Source: CAVRUZ01 sp963724495
GTDB lineage: Bacteria > Actinomycetota > Actinomycetes > Propionibacteriales > DAIQRJ01
Assembly (NCBI GenBank): GCA_963724495.1
Contig: CAVRUZ010000002.1
Coordinates: 992,001 to 1,056,000, forward strand
Direction: 5' to 3'
DNA length: 64,000 nucleotides
The notes beneath the pieces were generated by a model. That model was not told the origin of the DNA. It saw nothing but the letters and a program-made list of their open reading frames with translations, and searched no databases. Shown one piece after another: positions 47,285 to 56,122 of this stretch; the first letter of the stretch is position 1; the number at the start of each line of letters is the position of its first letter. Both the position numbers and the translations under genes were made by a program.

Positions 47285-49204
47285 TCAGCCGAGCGAGCGG
47301 GGACCTTTCTCGGCCACGGGAACGAGCAGTTCGCTGCCCAGCCTGGCGTGTGCCTCCACCACCCGCCTGGTGAGGGCTGCCGGGTCGAGTCCCCAGTCGG
47401 CAAGAACCTGTGTTCGGTCGCCCGGCTCGGGGAAGCCCAGGCCGACGCCACACACCTCCACCGGGACGTCGATGTGGGCGTCGGCCAGCGCAGCCCGCAC
47501 CGTGGCACCGACGCCGCCGACAACCGTCCCGTCCTCGACGGTGACCACGAGATCGTGGGCGGCAGCGAGCGTCGCCAGCCCGGCCGGCAGTGGCTTCACC
47601 CACACCGGGTCGACCACCGTGGTCCGGATCCCGTGTGCGGCAAGGCGCTCGGCGACGTCGAGACAGGCCGGCACCATCGCGCCGACCGCGACGATCAGCG
47701 CCTCGGCACCGGCGTCGGCGCGCAGAACGTCGACGCCGCCGGTCACCCTCAGCGCCTCGATGTCGGCGGGGACGTTGCCCTTGCAGTACCGGATGACGGT
47801 CGGCGCGTCCTCCACCTCGACCGCCTCGCGCAGGGTGCGGCGGAGGCGGCTGGCGTCGCGCGGTGCGGCCAGCCGCAGTCCCGGAACGATCTGCAGCATC
47901 GACAGGTCCCAGATGCCGTTGTGACTTGGGCCGTCCGGCCCGGTGACCCCGGCGCGGTCGAGGACGAAGGTGACCCCGCAGCCGTGCAGGGCGACGTCCA
48001 GCAGCACCTGGTCGAACGCGCGGTTGAGGAAGGTGGCGTACAGCGCGACCACCGGATGAAGCCCGCCCATCGAGAGCCCCGCCGCCGACGTCACCGCGTG
48101 CTGTTCGGCGATGCCCACGTCGAAGAACCGCGTGGGATAGCGCGAGGCGAACAGGTCGAGGCCGGTGGGATACATCATCGCGGCGGTGATGGCGACCAGG
48201 TCGGGCCGCTCGGCGCCGAGATCGGCGATCTCCTGCCGGAACACGCTCGTCCAGCTCGTCTTCGACAGGCCAGGTGACGGGCCGATCTCCAGATCGAACG
48301 GAGCCGGCGAATGCAGGTTGTCCTCTTCGTCCTGCTCGGCCGGGCCGAACCCATGGCCCTTCTGCGTGAGGCAGTGCACCAGCACGGGGCCGTCGTAGTT
48401 GCGCGCCTGCCGGAAGGCCGTCTCCAGTGCCGGCAGGTCGTGGCCGTCGATCGGGCCCACGTACTTGAGTCCGAGATCCTCGAACATGCCCTGCGGTGCG
48501 AGCAGGTCCTTCAGCCCCTTCTTCACCCCGTGCAGAACCTCGTACAGCGGGCGGCCCATCAGCGGGGTTCGGGACAGGCTCTGCTTGACGAGGTCGAGCA
48601 CCTTCTCGTACCGCGGGCTGGTGCGCAGCCCGGACAGGTGCCGGGCGAGCCCGCCGACCGTCGGTGAGTACGACCGCCCGTTGTCGTTGACGATGATCAC
48701 CAGCTTGTTGCGCTGGTTGGCGGCGATGTTGTTCAGCGCCTCCCAGGTCATGCCGCCCGTCAGTGCGCCGTCGCCGACCACGGCGACCACGTACCGGTCG
48801 AGGCCCTGGATGGCGTTGGCCTTGGCCAGACCGTCGGCGTAGCTCAGCGACGTAGAGGCGTGACTGTTCTCGACCAGGTCGTGATCGGACTCGGCGCGAC
48901 TCGGGTACCCCGACATGCCGCCGCGGATGCGCAACCGGTCGAAAGCCTCGTTGCGACCCGTCAGCAGTTTGTGCACGTAGGACTGGTGACCGGTGTCGAA
49001 GACCACCTGGTCGTGCGGGGATTCGAAGACCCGGTGCAGCGCGATCGTCAGTTCGACCACGCCCAGATTGGGGCCGAGATGCCCGGAGTTGCGGGCGCAC
49101 ACCGTGATGATCCGCGCACGGATCTCGTTCGCCAGTTGCTGCAACTCGTCCGGGGAGAGCAGACGCAGATCCGCTGGTGCGGTGATCTGCTGCAACAACC
49201 CCAT
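47285..49204 (-). CDS. dxs: 1-deoxy-D-xylulose-5-phosphate synthase
   Basis: Dxs is the TPP enzyme that starts the MEP isoprenoid pathway from pyruvate and glyceraldehyde 3-phosphate. The 639-aa protein shows NSGHLGPNLGVVELTIALHRVF, FDTGHQSYVHKLLTGR, VAVVGDGALTGGMTWEALNN with the TPP GDG...N site, the catalytic-Glu region FFDVGIAEQHAVTSAAGL, and DRAGVTGPDGPSHNG. GAGGGGAACACGC precedes the ATG at 49204. It is convergent with the HRDC gene (177 bp gap). Confidence 0.97.
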   Translation of the reverse strand: MGLLQQITAPADLRLLSPDELQQLANEIRARIITVCARNSGHLGPNLGVVELTIALHRVFESPHDQVVFDTGHQSYVHKLLTGRNEAFDRLRIRGGMSGYPSRAESDHDLVENSHASTSLSYADGLAKANAIQGLDRYVVAVVGDGALTGGMTWEALNNIAANQRNKLVIIVNDNGRSYSPTVGGLARHLSGLRTSPRYEKVLDLVKQSLSRTPLMGRPLYEVLHGVKKGLKDLLAPQGMFEDLGLKYVGPIDGHDLPALETAFRQARNYDGPVLVHCLTQKGHGFGPAEQDEEDNLHSPAPFDLEIGPSPGLSKTSWTSVFRQEIADLGAERPDLVAITAAMMYPTGLDLFASRYPTRFFDVGIAEQHAVTSAAGLSMGGLHPVVALYATFLNRAFDQVLLDVALHGCGVTFVLDRAGVTGPDGPSHNGIWDLSMLQIVPGLRLAAPRDASRLRRTLREAVEVEDAPTVIRYCKGNVPADIEALRVTGGVDVLRADAGAEALIVAVGAMVPACLDVAERLAAHGIRTTVVDPVWVKPLPAGLATLAAAHDLVVTVEDGTVVGGVGATVRAALADAHIDVPVEVCGVGLGFPEPGDRTQVLADWGLDPAALTRRVVEAHARLGSELLVPVAEKGPRSLG

Positions 49205-49354
49205 GCGTGTTCCCCTCGTGGCGATGTGACGCGTGCTTCTGGACGGAAACCGGTGCAACCAATGCCGCCGTCGAGAAATGACCGGCATCAGTGCAGCTTA
49301 CGACCGGAGCACCGCCGATCCCGGCGAGCCCTGACCCATCGGGCCAGGTTGGGG

Positions 49355-49729
49355 TCAGGTCAGCCGGGCGGTGTAGCGCCGCCCACGCAGCGCCTCCTCG
49401 ACCAGCCGGGCCTCGCGGGCCCGCGCACTGAGCCGAGCACCTTCGGCGTTCCACGCCTCGACCACCTGGGCGACCACCTCGGGTGTGGCGACGTCACCCA
49501 GCTCGGTGCGGGCACCACTGAGTCCTCTCCTGGCGGCCTCGGTCATCGCGACCAGGTGGATGACCGCGAACCGCGCGAGCACCTGTGGGTGGCGTTGCAG
49601 GACGGGGTACGCGCGGTACTCCGGCGGGCACTGGTCGAACAGCCAGTTCACGGCGGAGCGCTCGAAGCCCGGCGCATACGACGGCCGCACGCGGGTGGGC
49701 CAGCCCGGCGGCGTCACCTCGGGAGGCAT
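49355..49729 (-). CDS. Conserved hypothetical actinobacterial protein (124 aa)
   Basis: The small helical protein starts MPPEVTPPGWPTRVRP, then WLFDQCPPEYRAYPVLQRHP, and ends VEEALRGRRYTARLT. I recall this pattern as conserved near dxs and HIT-type genes in actinobacteria. It has no known domain and no membrane segment. The ATG at 49729 was chosen over 49771 because the conserved block begins there. It is divergent from the HIT gene with a 65-bp gap. Confidence 0.8.
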   Translation of the reverse strand: MPPEVTPPGWPTRVRPSYAPGFERSAVNWLFDQCPPEYRAYPVLQRHPQVLARFAVIHLVAMTEAARRGLSGARTELGDVATPEVVAQVVEAWNAEGARLSARAREARLVEEALRGRRYTARLT

Positions 49730-49794
49730 ACCGGAATGCTGCCGGACCGCACCGACAGGCAGGATCGCCATCGGTGATGAGGCAGGCTTGGCTC

Positions 49795-50229
49795 GTGACC
49801 GAGTGCGTGTTCTGCCGGATCGTCGACGGGTCGATGGCGGCGTTCGAGGTGTTGCGCAACGATCACGCCGTCGCCTTCCTCGACATCAGGCCGGTCTTCC
49901 CGGGCCACACCCTGGTGGTGCCGCCCGTGCACGTCGACACCTTCCCCGACCTGCCCGCCGCGGCGCTGAGTGGGTACTTCGCCGAGGTGCAGCGACTCTC
50001 GATCGCCGTTCCGGCCGCGCTGGAGGCTCAGGGCACGTTCGTGGCGATGAACAACGTGGTCAGCCAGAGCGTCCCGCACCTGCACACCCACGTCGTACCC
50101 CGGACACGGGGCGACGGGCTCCGCGGATTCTTCTGGCCGCGGACGAAGTACGGCGAGGGCGACGCGGAGCGCACCGCGGCGATCAGGGAGGCGCTGCTCC
50201 TGCTCGAGAAGAGTGCCGTCCAGGACTGA
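49795..50229 (+). CDS. HIT-family protein
   Basis: The 144-aa HIT nucleotide hydrolase/transferase has the zinc-like N-terminus CVFCRIVDG, NDHAVAFLDIRPVFPGHTLVVP and the catalytic triad VPHLHTHVVPR (H-x-H-x-H). Family members remove AMP or NMP groups from small molecules. GTG 49795 is the start that includes CVFC; a CAGGCT -10 6 nt upstream suggests a leaderless mRNA. It is convergent with the flavin reductase gene. Confidence 0.92.
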   Translation: MTECVFCRIVDGSMAAFEVLRNDHAVAFLDIRPVFPGHTLVVPPVHVDTFPDLPAAALSGYFAEVQRLSIAVPAALEAQGTFVAMNNVVSQSVPHLHTHVVPRTRGDGLRGFFWPRTKYGEGDAERTAAIREALLLLEKSAVQD

Positions 50230-50268
50230 CCGGCTCCGAGCTCGCGCGGTCCTCACGGTGGGCAGAAG

Positions 50269-50325
50269 TGGCCGCCAGACAGTGAATCCGGGTGTTCGTG
50301 GGCCGAATCGGTGATCTGGCGGCCA
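50269..50325. repeat. 11-bp inverted repeat flanking a 35-nt core
   Basis: TGGCCGCCAGA (50269-50279) and its exact complement TCTGGCGGCCA (50315-50325) lie between the convergent HIT and flavin reductase genes. It may be a bidirectional terminator with a long loop or a small repeat element. Confidence 0.55.
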
Positions 50326-50354
50326 GATTTGCCCGGGACCCGGCGAGCCGCTTC

Positions 50355-50894
50355 CTAGGGCCCGCTGACCCACCCGTAGGTACCGCGCTGGAAGGCGAGC
50401 GGCAGGTCGTCGGTGTCGTCGCCGGATCCCTCGGCCACGTCGAGGGAATCCACCACCCCACGAAGGAGCACCCCGTAGCCCGTGGGGATCGGCGGCCCCT
50501 CGACCGTGCACGACGCGGTCGCGATGGCGTCGACCAGCACCGGTCCGTGGGACTCCTGGCTCCATTCGCCGAAGCCGAACATGCCACCGGGTGCTGGTGC
50601 GAGGCCGGCGAACATCTCCGCGAGCTGCCGGTGCCGGTAGCGGAGCACGCTGACGGTGAACCCCGCCGCCTCCTGCAAGGCGTCGACCAGGTCGGTCTCC
50701 GGCTTCAGCAGTCCCACGACGTAGCCGGGCTCCCCGTCGGCGACCAGCATGGAGGACACGGTCAGCCCGGTGCGGTCGCGGCCGGAGCCGGTTGCCCAGA
50801 TCGTCACGGCCGCAGGAAGCCGTGCGCGCAGTCGTCGCAGCTGGTTGGGGCTGCCTCGCTCCGGCTCGAACGGGTCTCCGGTGTGGATGGTCAT
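50355..50894 (-). CDS. Flavin reductase-like FMN-binding protein
   Basis: The 179-aa protein has the split-barrel FMN pattern: LPAAVTIWATGSGRDRTGLTVSSML, VGLLKPETDLVDALQ and FTVSVLRYRHRQLAEMFAG. Flavin reductases supply FMNH2 to monooxygenases; the partner is not visible. It begins 4 bp inside the 3' end of the aminotransferase (overlap at 50891-50894), so it is translationally coupled to it, suggesting a shared function, perhaps sulfur-compound metabolism. Confidence 0.85.
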   Translation of the reverse strand: MTIHTGDPFEPERGSPNQLRRLRARLPAAVTIWATGSGRDRTGLTVSSMLVADGEPGYVVGLLKPETDLVDALQEAAGFTVSVLRYRHRQLAEMFAGLAPAPGGMFGFGEWSQESHGPVLVDAIATASCTVEGPPIPTGYGVLLRGVVDSLDVAEGSGDDTDDLPLAFQRGTYGWVSGP

Positions 50895-52063
50895 CGCGTC
50901 TCCCCGCGACCACCGTCAGGTGTCGCCATCGCCGACGCGAGACGCCGCACGATCTCGTGGACCCGCTCGGTGGAGGTGCCGAGGTTGACCCGCACGTGGC
51001 CCTCGCCGCCGGCACCGAAGTGGCGGCCGCTGTACACCAGGACCTTTCCGACCTTGCGTGCCTGCCGGGACGGGTCGTCGAGTCCATAGGCACGCAGGTC
51101 GACCCAGGCGAGGTAGGTCCCCTCCAGCGCCCGGCTGTGCGCCAGTGGCACGTGCTGCGACAGTCCGGCTGCGAACAGCGCGGCGTTGTCGGTCAACCGG
51201 TTGTTGAGGGCAAGCAGGAAGTCGTCGCCGAACTCATAGGCGGCGGCCGACGCCACCAGCCCCAGCGGTGACGTGGAGTGGTTGGCGACCATCGGAATGT
51301 CGTTCAAGGCCTTGAGGATCTCCGGATCGGTCGCCACCAGCTGGGCGCACTTGAGGCCGGCGATGTTGAAGGCCTTGGAGGCGGAGAGCAGGGCGACCGA
51401 ATGCGCCGCCCCCGAGGGCAGCGAGAGGTAGGGGACGTGCTCGCGCCCGTCGAGCGTGAGCGGCGCATGGATCTCGTCGACGATCACGAACGCGTCGTGC
51501 CGCTGCACCACATCGTCGATCGCCACGAGCTCGGCGCGCGTGAACACGCGACCCCAGGGGTTGTGCGGGTTGCACAGCAACAGCGTGCGGGCACCACGAG
51601 CGAACGCGGCATCGAGCCCGTCCAGGTCGAGCATGGCCGTGTCCGCGTCCGGATCCAGCGGGAGGTCGACCCGCTCGCGGCCGGACACCTCGGCGATCTG
51701 CAGGAACGGTGGATAGGCCGGGGTCGGGATGACGACCGGGCCGGGCGGCGCCACGAACTCCAGCACCAGCCGGATCCCCGACATCACGTCGACGCACGAC
51801 ACCACCTGCTCGGGCGCCACCGGCCAGCCCCAGTGCCGTTCGGCGAAGCCGGACAGCGGCCTCACCGCAGGCCCGACCGCGCGTCGAAGGGCGGGTACCC
51901 GGTGACGCCGTCGCGCACCGCGCGGGTCAGCGCGTCGGCGACCGGCTCGGCCAGGGCGAAGTCGGTCTCCGCCACCCAGGCCGCGAGCACGTCCGTCGGC
52001 GGCCAACCCCCACTTGAGCGGGCTGGCGGCGCGCAACTGCTCCTCGGTGAGGTCGATCAGCAT
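50891..52063 (-). CDS. MalY/PatB-type PLP C-S lyase/aminotransferase, apparent frameshifts near the N-terminus
   Basis: The class I/II PLP enzyme has FVIVDEIHAPLTLDG and the PLP lysine in SASKAFNIAGLKCA. HNPWGRVFTRAEL and VYSGRHFGAGGEGHVRVNLG also match cystathionine beta-lyase/MalY-PatB. The first 25 codons read MLIDLTEEQLRAASPLKWG. Three extra bases (near 51985, 51872 and 51865) then break the frame; removing them restores DVLAAWVAETDFALAEPVAD and GYPPFDARSGLREALSGF. The total is about 390 residues. It starts 17 bp after the acn stop. Confidence 0.85.
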   Translation of the reverse strand: MLIDLTEEQLRAASPLKWGLAADGRARGLGGGDRLRPGRAGRRRADPRGARRRHRVPALRRAVGPAVRPLSGFAERHWGWPVAPEQVVSCVDVMSGIRLVLEFVAPPGPVVIPTPAYPPFLQIAEVSGRERVDLPLDPDADTAMLDLDGLDAAFARGARTLLLCNPHNPWGRVFTRAELVAIDDVVQRHDAFVIVDEIHAPLTLDGREHVPYLSLPSGAAHSVALLSASKAFNIAGLKCAQLVATDPEILKALNDIPMVANHSTSPLGLVASAAAYEFGDDFLLALNNRLTDNAALFAAGLSQHVPLAHSRALEGTYLAWVDLRAYGLDDPSRQARKVGKVLVYSGRHFGAGGEGHVRVNLGTSTERVHEIVRRLASAMATPDGGRGETR

Positions 52064-52079
52064 CGGCCGGGCTCTGGCG

Positions 52080-54917
52080 TCAGCGCGCCAGCGACCGCAG
52101 CACGTACTGCAGGATGCCGTCGTTGCGGTAGTAGTCGGCTTCGCCCGGTGTGTCGATCCGAAGCACGGCATCGAACGAGACCTCGGCATCCGTGTCCGAC
52201 CCCACACGACGGGCGGTCACGTGCACGGTGCTCGGGATCGTTCCCTCGTTGAGCGCCGTCACGCCGCTGATGTCGAAGGTCTCCGTGCCGTCGAGTCCGA
52301 GTGACTCCGCCGTCTCACCCGCGGGGTACTGAAGCGGCAGCACGCCCATGCCGATGAGATTCGAGCGGTGGATCCGCTCATAGCTCTCGGCGATCACGGC
52401 GCGCACACCGAGGAGGCGGGTCCCCTTGGCCGCCCAGTCGCGCGACGACCCGGAGCCATACTCCTTGCCGGTGAGGATGACCAGCGGGATCGCAGCCTGC
52501 TGATATGCCATGGCAGCGTCGAAGATCGTCGTCTGCCCGGGCTCCTCGTCGGTTCCCTCGAACAGCCGGGTGAAGCCGCCCTCGACGCCGTCGAGCAACT
52601 GGTTGCGCAGCCGGATGTTGGCGAACGTGCCGCGGATCATCACCTCGTGGTTGCCGCGACGGGACCCGTAGGAGTTGAAGTCCTTGCGGTCCACCCCGTG
52701 CTCGGACAGGTACACGCCGGCTGGGCTGTCCGCCCGGATCGAGCCCGCAGGGCTGATGTGGTCGGTGGTCACGGAGTCACCGAGCATCGCCAGCACGCGG
52801 GCACCTGTGATGTCGGTGACGGGCGTGGTCTCCAGCGTCATGCCGTCGAAGTAGGGAGGCTTGCGTACGTAGGTGGACTCGGAGTCCCACGCAAAGGTGT
52901 CGCCTTCCGGTGTTGGCAGGTCCCGCCAGCGCTGGTCGCCCGCGAACACGTCGGCGTAGTCGGTGGTGAACATGTCCGTGCTGATAGAAGACGCGATCGT
53001 CGACTCGACGTCGGTCGGTGCCGGCCAGATGTCGCGGAGGAACACGTCCGTGCCCGAGCTGTCCTGACCCAGAGGTTGGCTCTCGAAATCGAAGTCCATC
53101 GTGCCGGCCAGCGCGTAGGCGATGACGAGTGGTGGCGACGCGAGGTAGTTCATCTTGACGTCGGGATTGATCCGGCCCTCGAAGTTGCGGTTGCCGGAGA
53201 GCACCGAGACCACGGCGAGGTCGTTCTCGGCGACGGCTTCGGAGATCACCGGGTCGAGCGGCCCTGAGTTGCCGATGCAGGTCGTGCATCCGTAGCCCAC
53301 GAGATGGAAGCCGAGCTTCTCCAGGTACGGCCAGACTCCGGCCTTCTCGTAGTAGTCGGAGACCACCTTCGATCCTGGCGCCATCGACGTCTTGACCCAC
53401 GGCGGTACCGAAAGCCCTGCCTCCACAGCGTTTTTCGCCAACAGGGCTGCTGCCATCATCACCGACGGGTTCGACGTGTTCGTGCAGCTGGTGATCGAGG
53501 CGATCGAGACGATGCCGTGGTCGATCTGGAACGTCTCGCCACCTTCGGCGGTGACCGTGACCCGGTGCGAGGGACGGCCGGAACCGTCGCCGGACTCCTC
53601 GGGCCGGGCACCGCCGTTCAGCCCGTCCTTGCTGCCCTGCGTCGTCGGGTCGCTCGCCGGGAAGCTCGAGGCCGCTCCGGCATCTCCCTCGCGGTGGGCC
53701 ACGTAGGTGGGGAGCACCTTGCGGAACGCGGTCTTCGCGTCGGTCAACGCGATGCGGTCCTGGGGCCGCTTGGGCCCGGCGATGGAGGGAACAACCGTGC
53801 CGAGGTCCAGTTCGAGGTACTCGGAGTAGACGGCCTCGATCGACGGGTCGTGCCAGAGGCCCTGCTCTCGGGAGTAGGCCTCCACCAGCGCCACCTGGGC
53901 GTCGGTGCGGCCGGTGAGCCGGAGGTACTCCAGCGTCACCTCGTCGATCGGGAAGATCGCGCAGGTGGAGCCGAACTCCGGGCTCATGTTGCCGATCGTG
54001 GCCCGGTTCGCCAGCGGCACTGCGGCCACGCCGTCGCCGTAGAACTCCACGAACTTGCCCACGACGCCGTGGTTGCGCAGCTGCTCGGTGATCGTGAGCA
54101 CGACGTCGGTGGCAGTCGCACCCGCAGGTATCTCGCCGGTGAGCTTGAATCCGACGACCCTGGGAATCAGCATGCTGACAGGCTGTCCCAGCATCGCTGC
54201 CTCTGCTTCGATCCCGCCGACGCCCCAGCCCAGCACGCCGAGGCCGTTGACCATCGTGGTGTGGCTGTCGGTGCCCACGCAGGTGTCGGGGTAAGCGACG
54301 CCGTCGCGGACCATGACCGTGCGGGCGAGGTGCTCGATGTTGACCTGGTGCACGATGCCGGTCCCCGGGGGCACGACCTTGAAGTCGTCGAAGGCCGTCT
54401 GGCCCCAGCGGAGGAACTGGTAGCGCTCCTGGTTGCGCCCGTACTCGAAGTCGACGTTGCGGCGGAACGCGTCGGCACGGCCGTAGACGTCGATGATCAC
54501 GGAGTGGTCGATGACCAGCTCGGCCGGCGCGAGCGGGTTCACCCGCGTCGGGTCGCCACCCAGGTCGACGACCGCCTCGCGCATCGTGGCGAGGTCGACG
54601 ATGCACGGCACACCGGTGAAGTCCTGCATCAGCACGCGGGCCGGCGTGAACTGGATCTCGGTGTCGGGCTCGGACTCTGGGTTCCATCCACCCAGGGCCC
54701 GGATGTGGTCGGCGGTGATGTTCAGGCCGTCCTCGGTGCGCAGCAGGTTCTCGGCGAGAATCTTCAAGCTGTACGGGAGTTTGTCGGCCCCTTCGAGCGC
54801 TGACAAGCGGAAGATCTCGTAGCTGTCCGCCCCGACGGCCAGCGACCCACGGGCGCCGAAGGTGTCCGGATGGGTGCCGCCACCGGCGGCCGTGCTCGCG
54901 GACGGGTTGTCAGTCAT
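52080..54917 (-). CDS. acn: Aconitate hydratase
   Basis: The 945-aa [4Fe-4S] TCA-cycle enzyme converts citrate to isocitrate. It shows FTGVPCIVDLATMRE, TDSHTTMVNGLGVLGWGVGG, the cluster cysteines in SITSCTNTSN and GYGCTTCIGNSGPL, and ILTGKEYGSGSSRDWAAKG in the swivel domain. It has the iron-regulatory-protein type length. ATG 54917 has AGGAGTCGCC upstream. A roughly 50-residue insert with GAASSFPASDPTTQGSKDG sits in the middle (about 390-440). A palindrome overlaps its predicted -10. Confidence 0.96.
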   Translation of the reverse strand: MTDNPSASTAAGGGTHPDTFGARGSLAVGADSYEIFRLSALEGADKLPYSLKILAENLLRTEDGLNITADHIRALGGWNPESEPDTEIQFTPARVLMQDFTGVPCIVDLATMREAVVDLGGDPTRVNPLAPAELVIDHSVIIDVYGRADAFRRNVDFEYGRNQERYQFLRWGQTAFDDFKVVPPGTGIVHQVNIEHLARTVMVRDGVAYPDTCVGTDSHTTMVNGLGVLGWGVGGIEAEAAMLGQPVSMLIPRVVGFKLTGEIPAGATATDVVLTITEQLRNHGVVGKFVEFYGDGVAAVPLANRATIGNMSPEFGSTCAIFPIDEVTLEYLRLTGRTDAQVALVEAYSREQGLWHDPSIEAVYSEYLELDLGTVVPSIAGPKRPQDRIALTDAKTAFRKVLPTYVAHREGDAGAASSFPASDPTTQGSKDGLNGGARPEESGDGSGRPSHRVTVTAEGGETFQIDHGIVSIASITSCTNTSNPSVMMAAALLAKNAVEAGLSVPPWVKTSMAPGSKVVSDYYEKAGVWPYLEKLGFHLVGYGCTTCIGNSGPLDPVISEAVAENDLAVVSVLSGNRNFEGRINPDVKMNYLASPPLVIAYALAGTMDFDFESQPLGQDSSGTDVFLRDIWPAPTDVESTIASSISTDMFTTDYADVFAGDQRWRDLPTPEGDTFAWDSESTYVRKPPYFDGMTLETTPVTDITGARVLAMLGDSVTTDHISPAGSIRADSPAGVYLSEHGVDRKDFNSYGSRRGNHEVMIRGTFANIRLRNQLLDGVEGGFTRLFEGTDEEPGQTTIFDAAMAYQQAAIPLVILTGKEYGSGSSRDWAAKGTRLLGVRAVIAESYERIHRSNLIGMGVLPLQYPAGETAESLGLDGTETFDISGVTALNEGTIPSTVHVTARRVGSDTDAEVSFDAVLRIDTPGEADYYRNDGILQYVLRSLAR

Positions 54918-55015
54918 GGGGCGACTCCTGAGCGTCTCGGGACCTCTGCGACCGTGCCCGGTACCAGCCTGCCAGACCGGCTGGGAACGCGCGGGAGAGG
55001 CAAGCAGACCAGATG

Positions 55016-55029
55016 TGTTGACGTCAACA
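55016..55029 (-). promoter_or_regulatory. Perfect palindromic operator overlapping the acn -10
   Basis: TGTTGACGTCAACA is a perfect 14-bp palindrome. On the minus strand it overlaps a -10 candidate TATGTT (55031-55026), which is preceded at 17 bp by a GCGACA -35, so a repressor bound here would block acn. It shares the core TGACGTCA with the three sites at 25318-25369. Confidence 0.6.
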
Positions 55030-55083
55030 TACATGAAGTCAAGACAAGTGTCGCCGGGGTTGCGGGCCGCCTACGGTGCTGCC

Positions 55084-56090
55084 ATGGCGCAGCCGTTCGT
55101 CGACCGCGCGGTCGACCTGCCCGCGATCCTCGCGGCCTGGGGAATCCGGCCGGACGCCGTCCACGAGCCGCCTCCCGGGACCAACAACCTGACCCGGCTG
55201 ATCGAGTCGGGTGGCAGCCGCTACGTCCTGCGGGTGAGCCGGAACCTGACCTCCGACCAGGCGCAGGCGGAGGCGGTTCTCCGGGCCGCGATCGCGGCAC
55301 GCCGTCCGGGAATCTCCGTGCCCGAGCCGGTACCCACGACTGACGGCGTCTACTGCTCGGCCACAGACGCCGGGGTGGCGACGCTCTCGGCGTTCCTGCC
55401 GGGAATCCGACCGGACCTGGCTACCGAGTCAGCCCTGTTCGCGTTCGGGGAGGCGTGCGGGCTGACTCGTCGCGGTGATGGCGGCCCTGCCGCACCACCT
55501 GATGGTCCACGACTGGACCGGGGGACCGCTGCCACTGCTCGGCGGCGAGTCCGCCGGCGAACTTGCCGGCGACCTCACCCGAGCCGGGTGCGCCCGCACC
55601 GGCTGTCGCGGCGCTGATGGCCGCGGTGACCGAAGTGATGACCGGTCACCAGCGACTGGTCGAAGGTCTGCCCGTCCAGCTCGTGCATGGCGACCACGCA
55701 GCCGGCAACGCACTGGTCGACCGGGACCTCGCCGCCGGTGGCCGGGTCACCGCCATCCTCGACTTCGAGGTCTCAGGGCTCGAATGGCGGGTGAACGACC
55801 TGGTCGCCGCGCTGGCCCAGACCACCGCCCTCGACTCCCCCGGCTTCACCCGCGCCCTGGTGGCCGGCTTCCTGGTGCACACCGACCTCACCGAGCCGGA
55901 ACGGGATGCGGTGCCGGACCTGCTGGTCGAGCGCGCCCTCGGCACGATCCTCTGGCGAGCCGCCGCCTGGCGTCGGGGTGACGTGGGGGTCGACCAGGTC
56001 GCCGAGCGCCTGCAGAGGCTGGTCGAGACCCGTGCGTTCGTGCGGGACCACCGGGCGGACCTGCAGTCGATCCTGCGGGACCCGGCCTGA
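55084..56090 (+). CDS. APH-type phosphotransferase/kinase, two apparent frameshifts
   Basis: Three frames join, with single extra bases near 55470 and 55560, into about 335 residues of the aminoglycoside/homoserine kinase-like fold. Visible features are GTNNLTRLIESGGSRYVLRVS (nucleotide loop and lysine-like position), the catalytic VHGDHAAGNALV (H-G-D-x4-N) and the metal-binding ILDFEVSG. The substrate is unknown; homoserine, choline or fructosamine kinases are alternatives. TACGGT 6 nt before the ATG is a -10 candidate, so the mRNA may be leaderless. It is divergent from acn. Confidence 0.78.
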
Positions 56091-56122
56091 CCCGCTGCCT
56101 ATGGACGTGTGACCGTGCCCGA

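Noticed and set aside
53304..54803. Long plus-strand ORF of 499 codons opposite acn
   Set aside because: Shadow frame in high-GC coding DNA, His/Arg/Val-rich with no domain; acn is certain.
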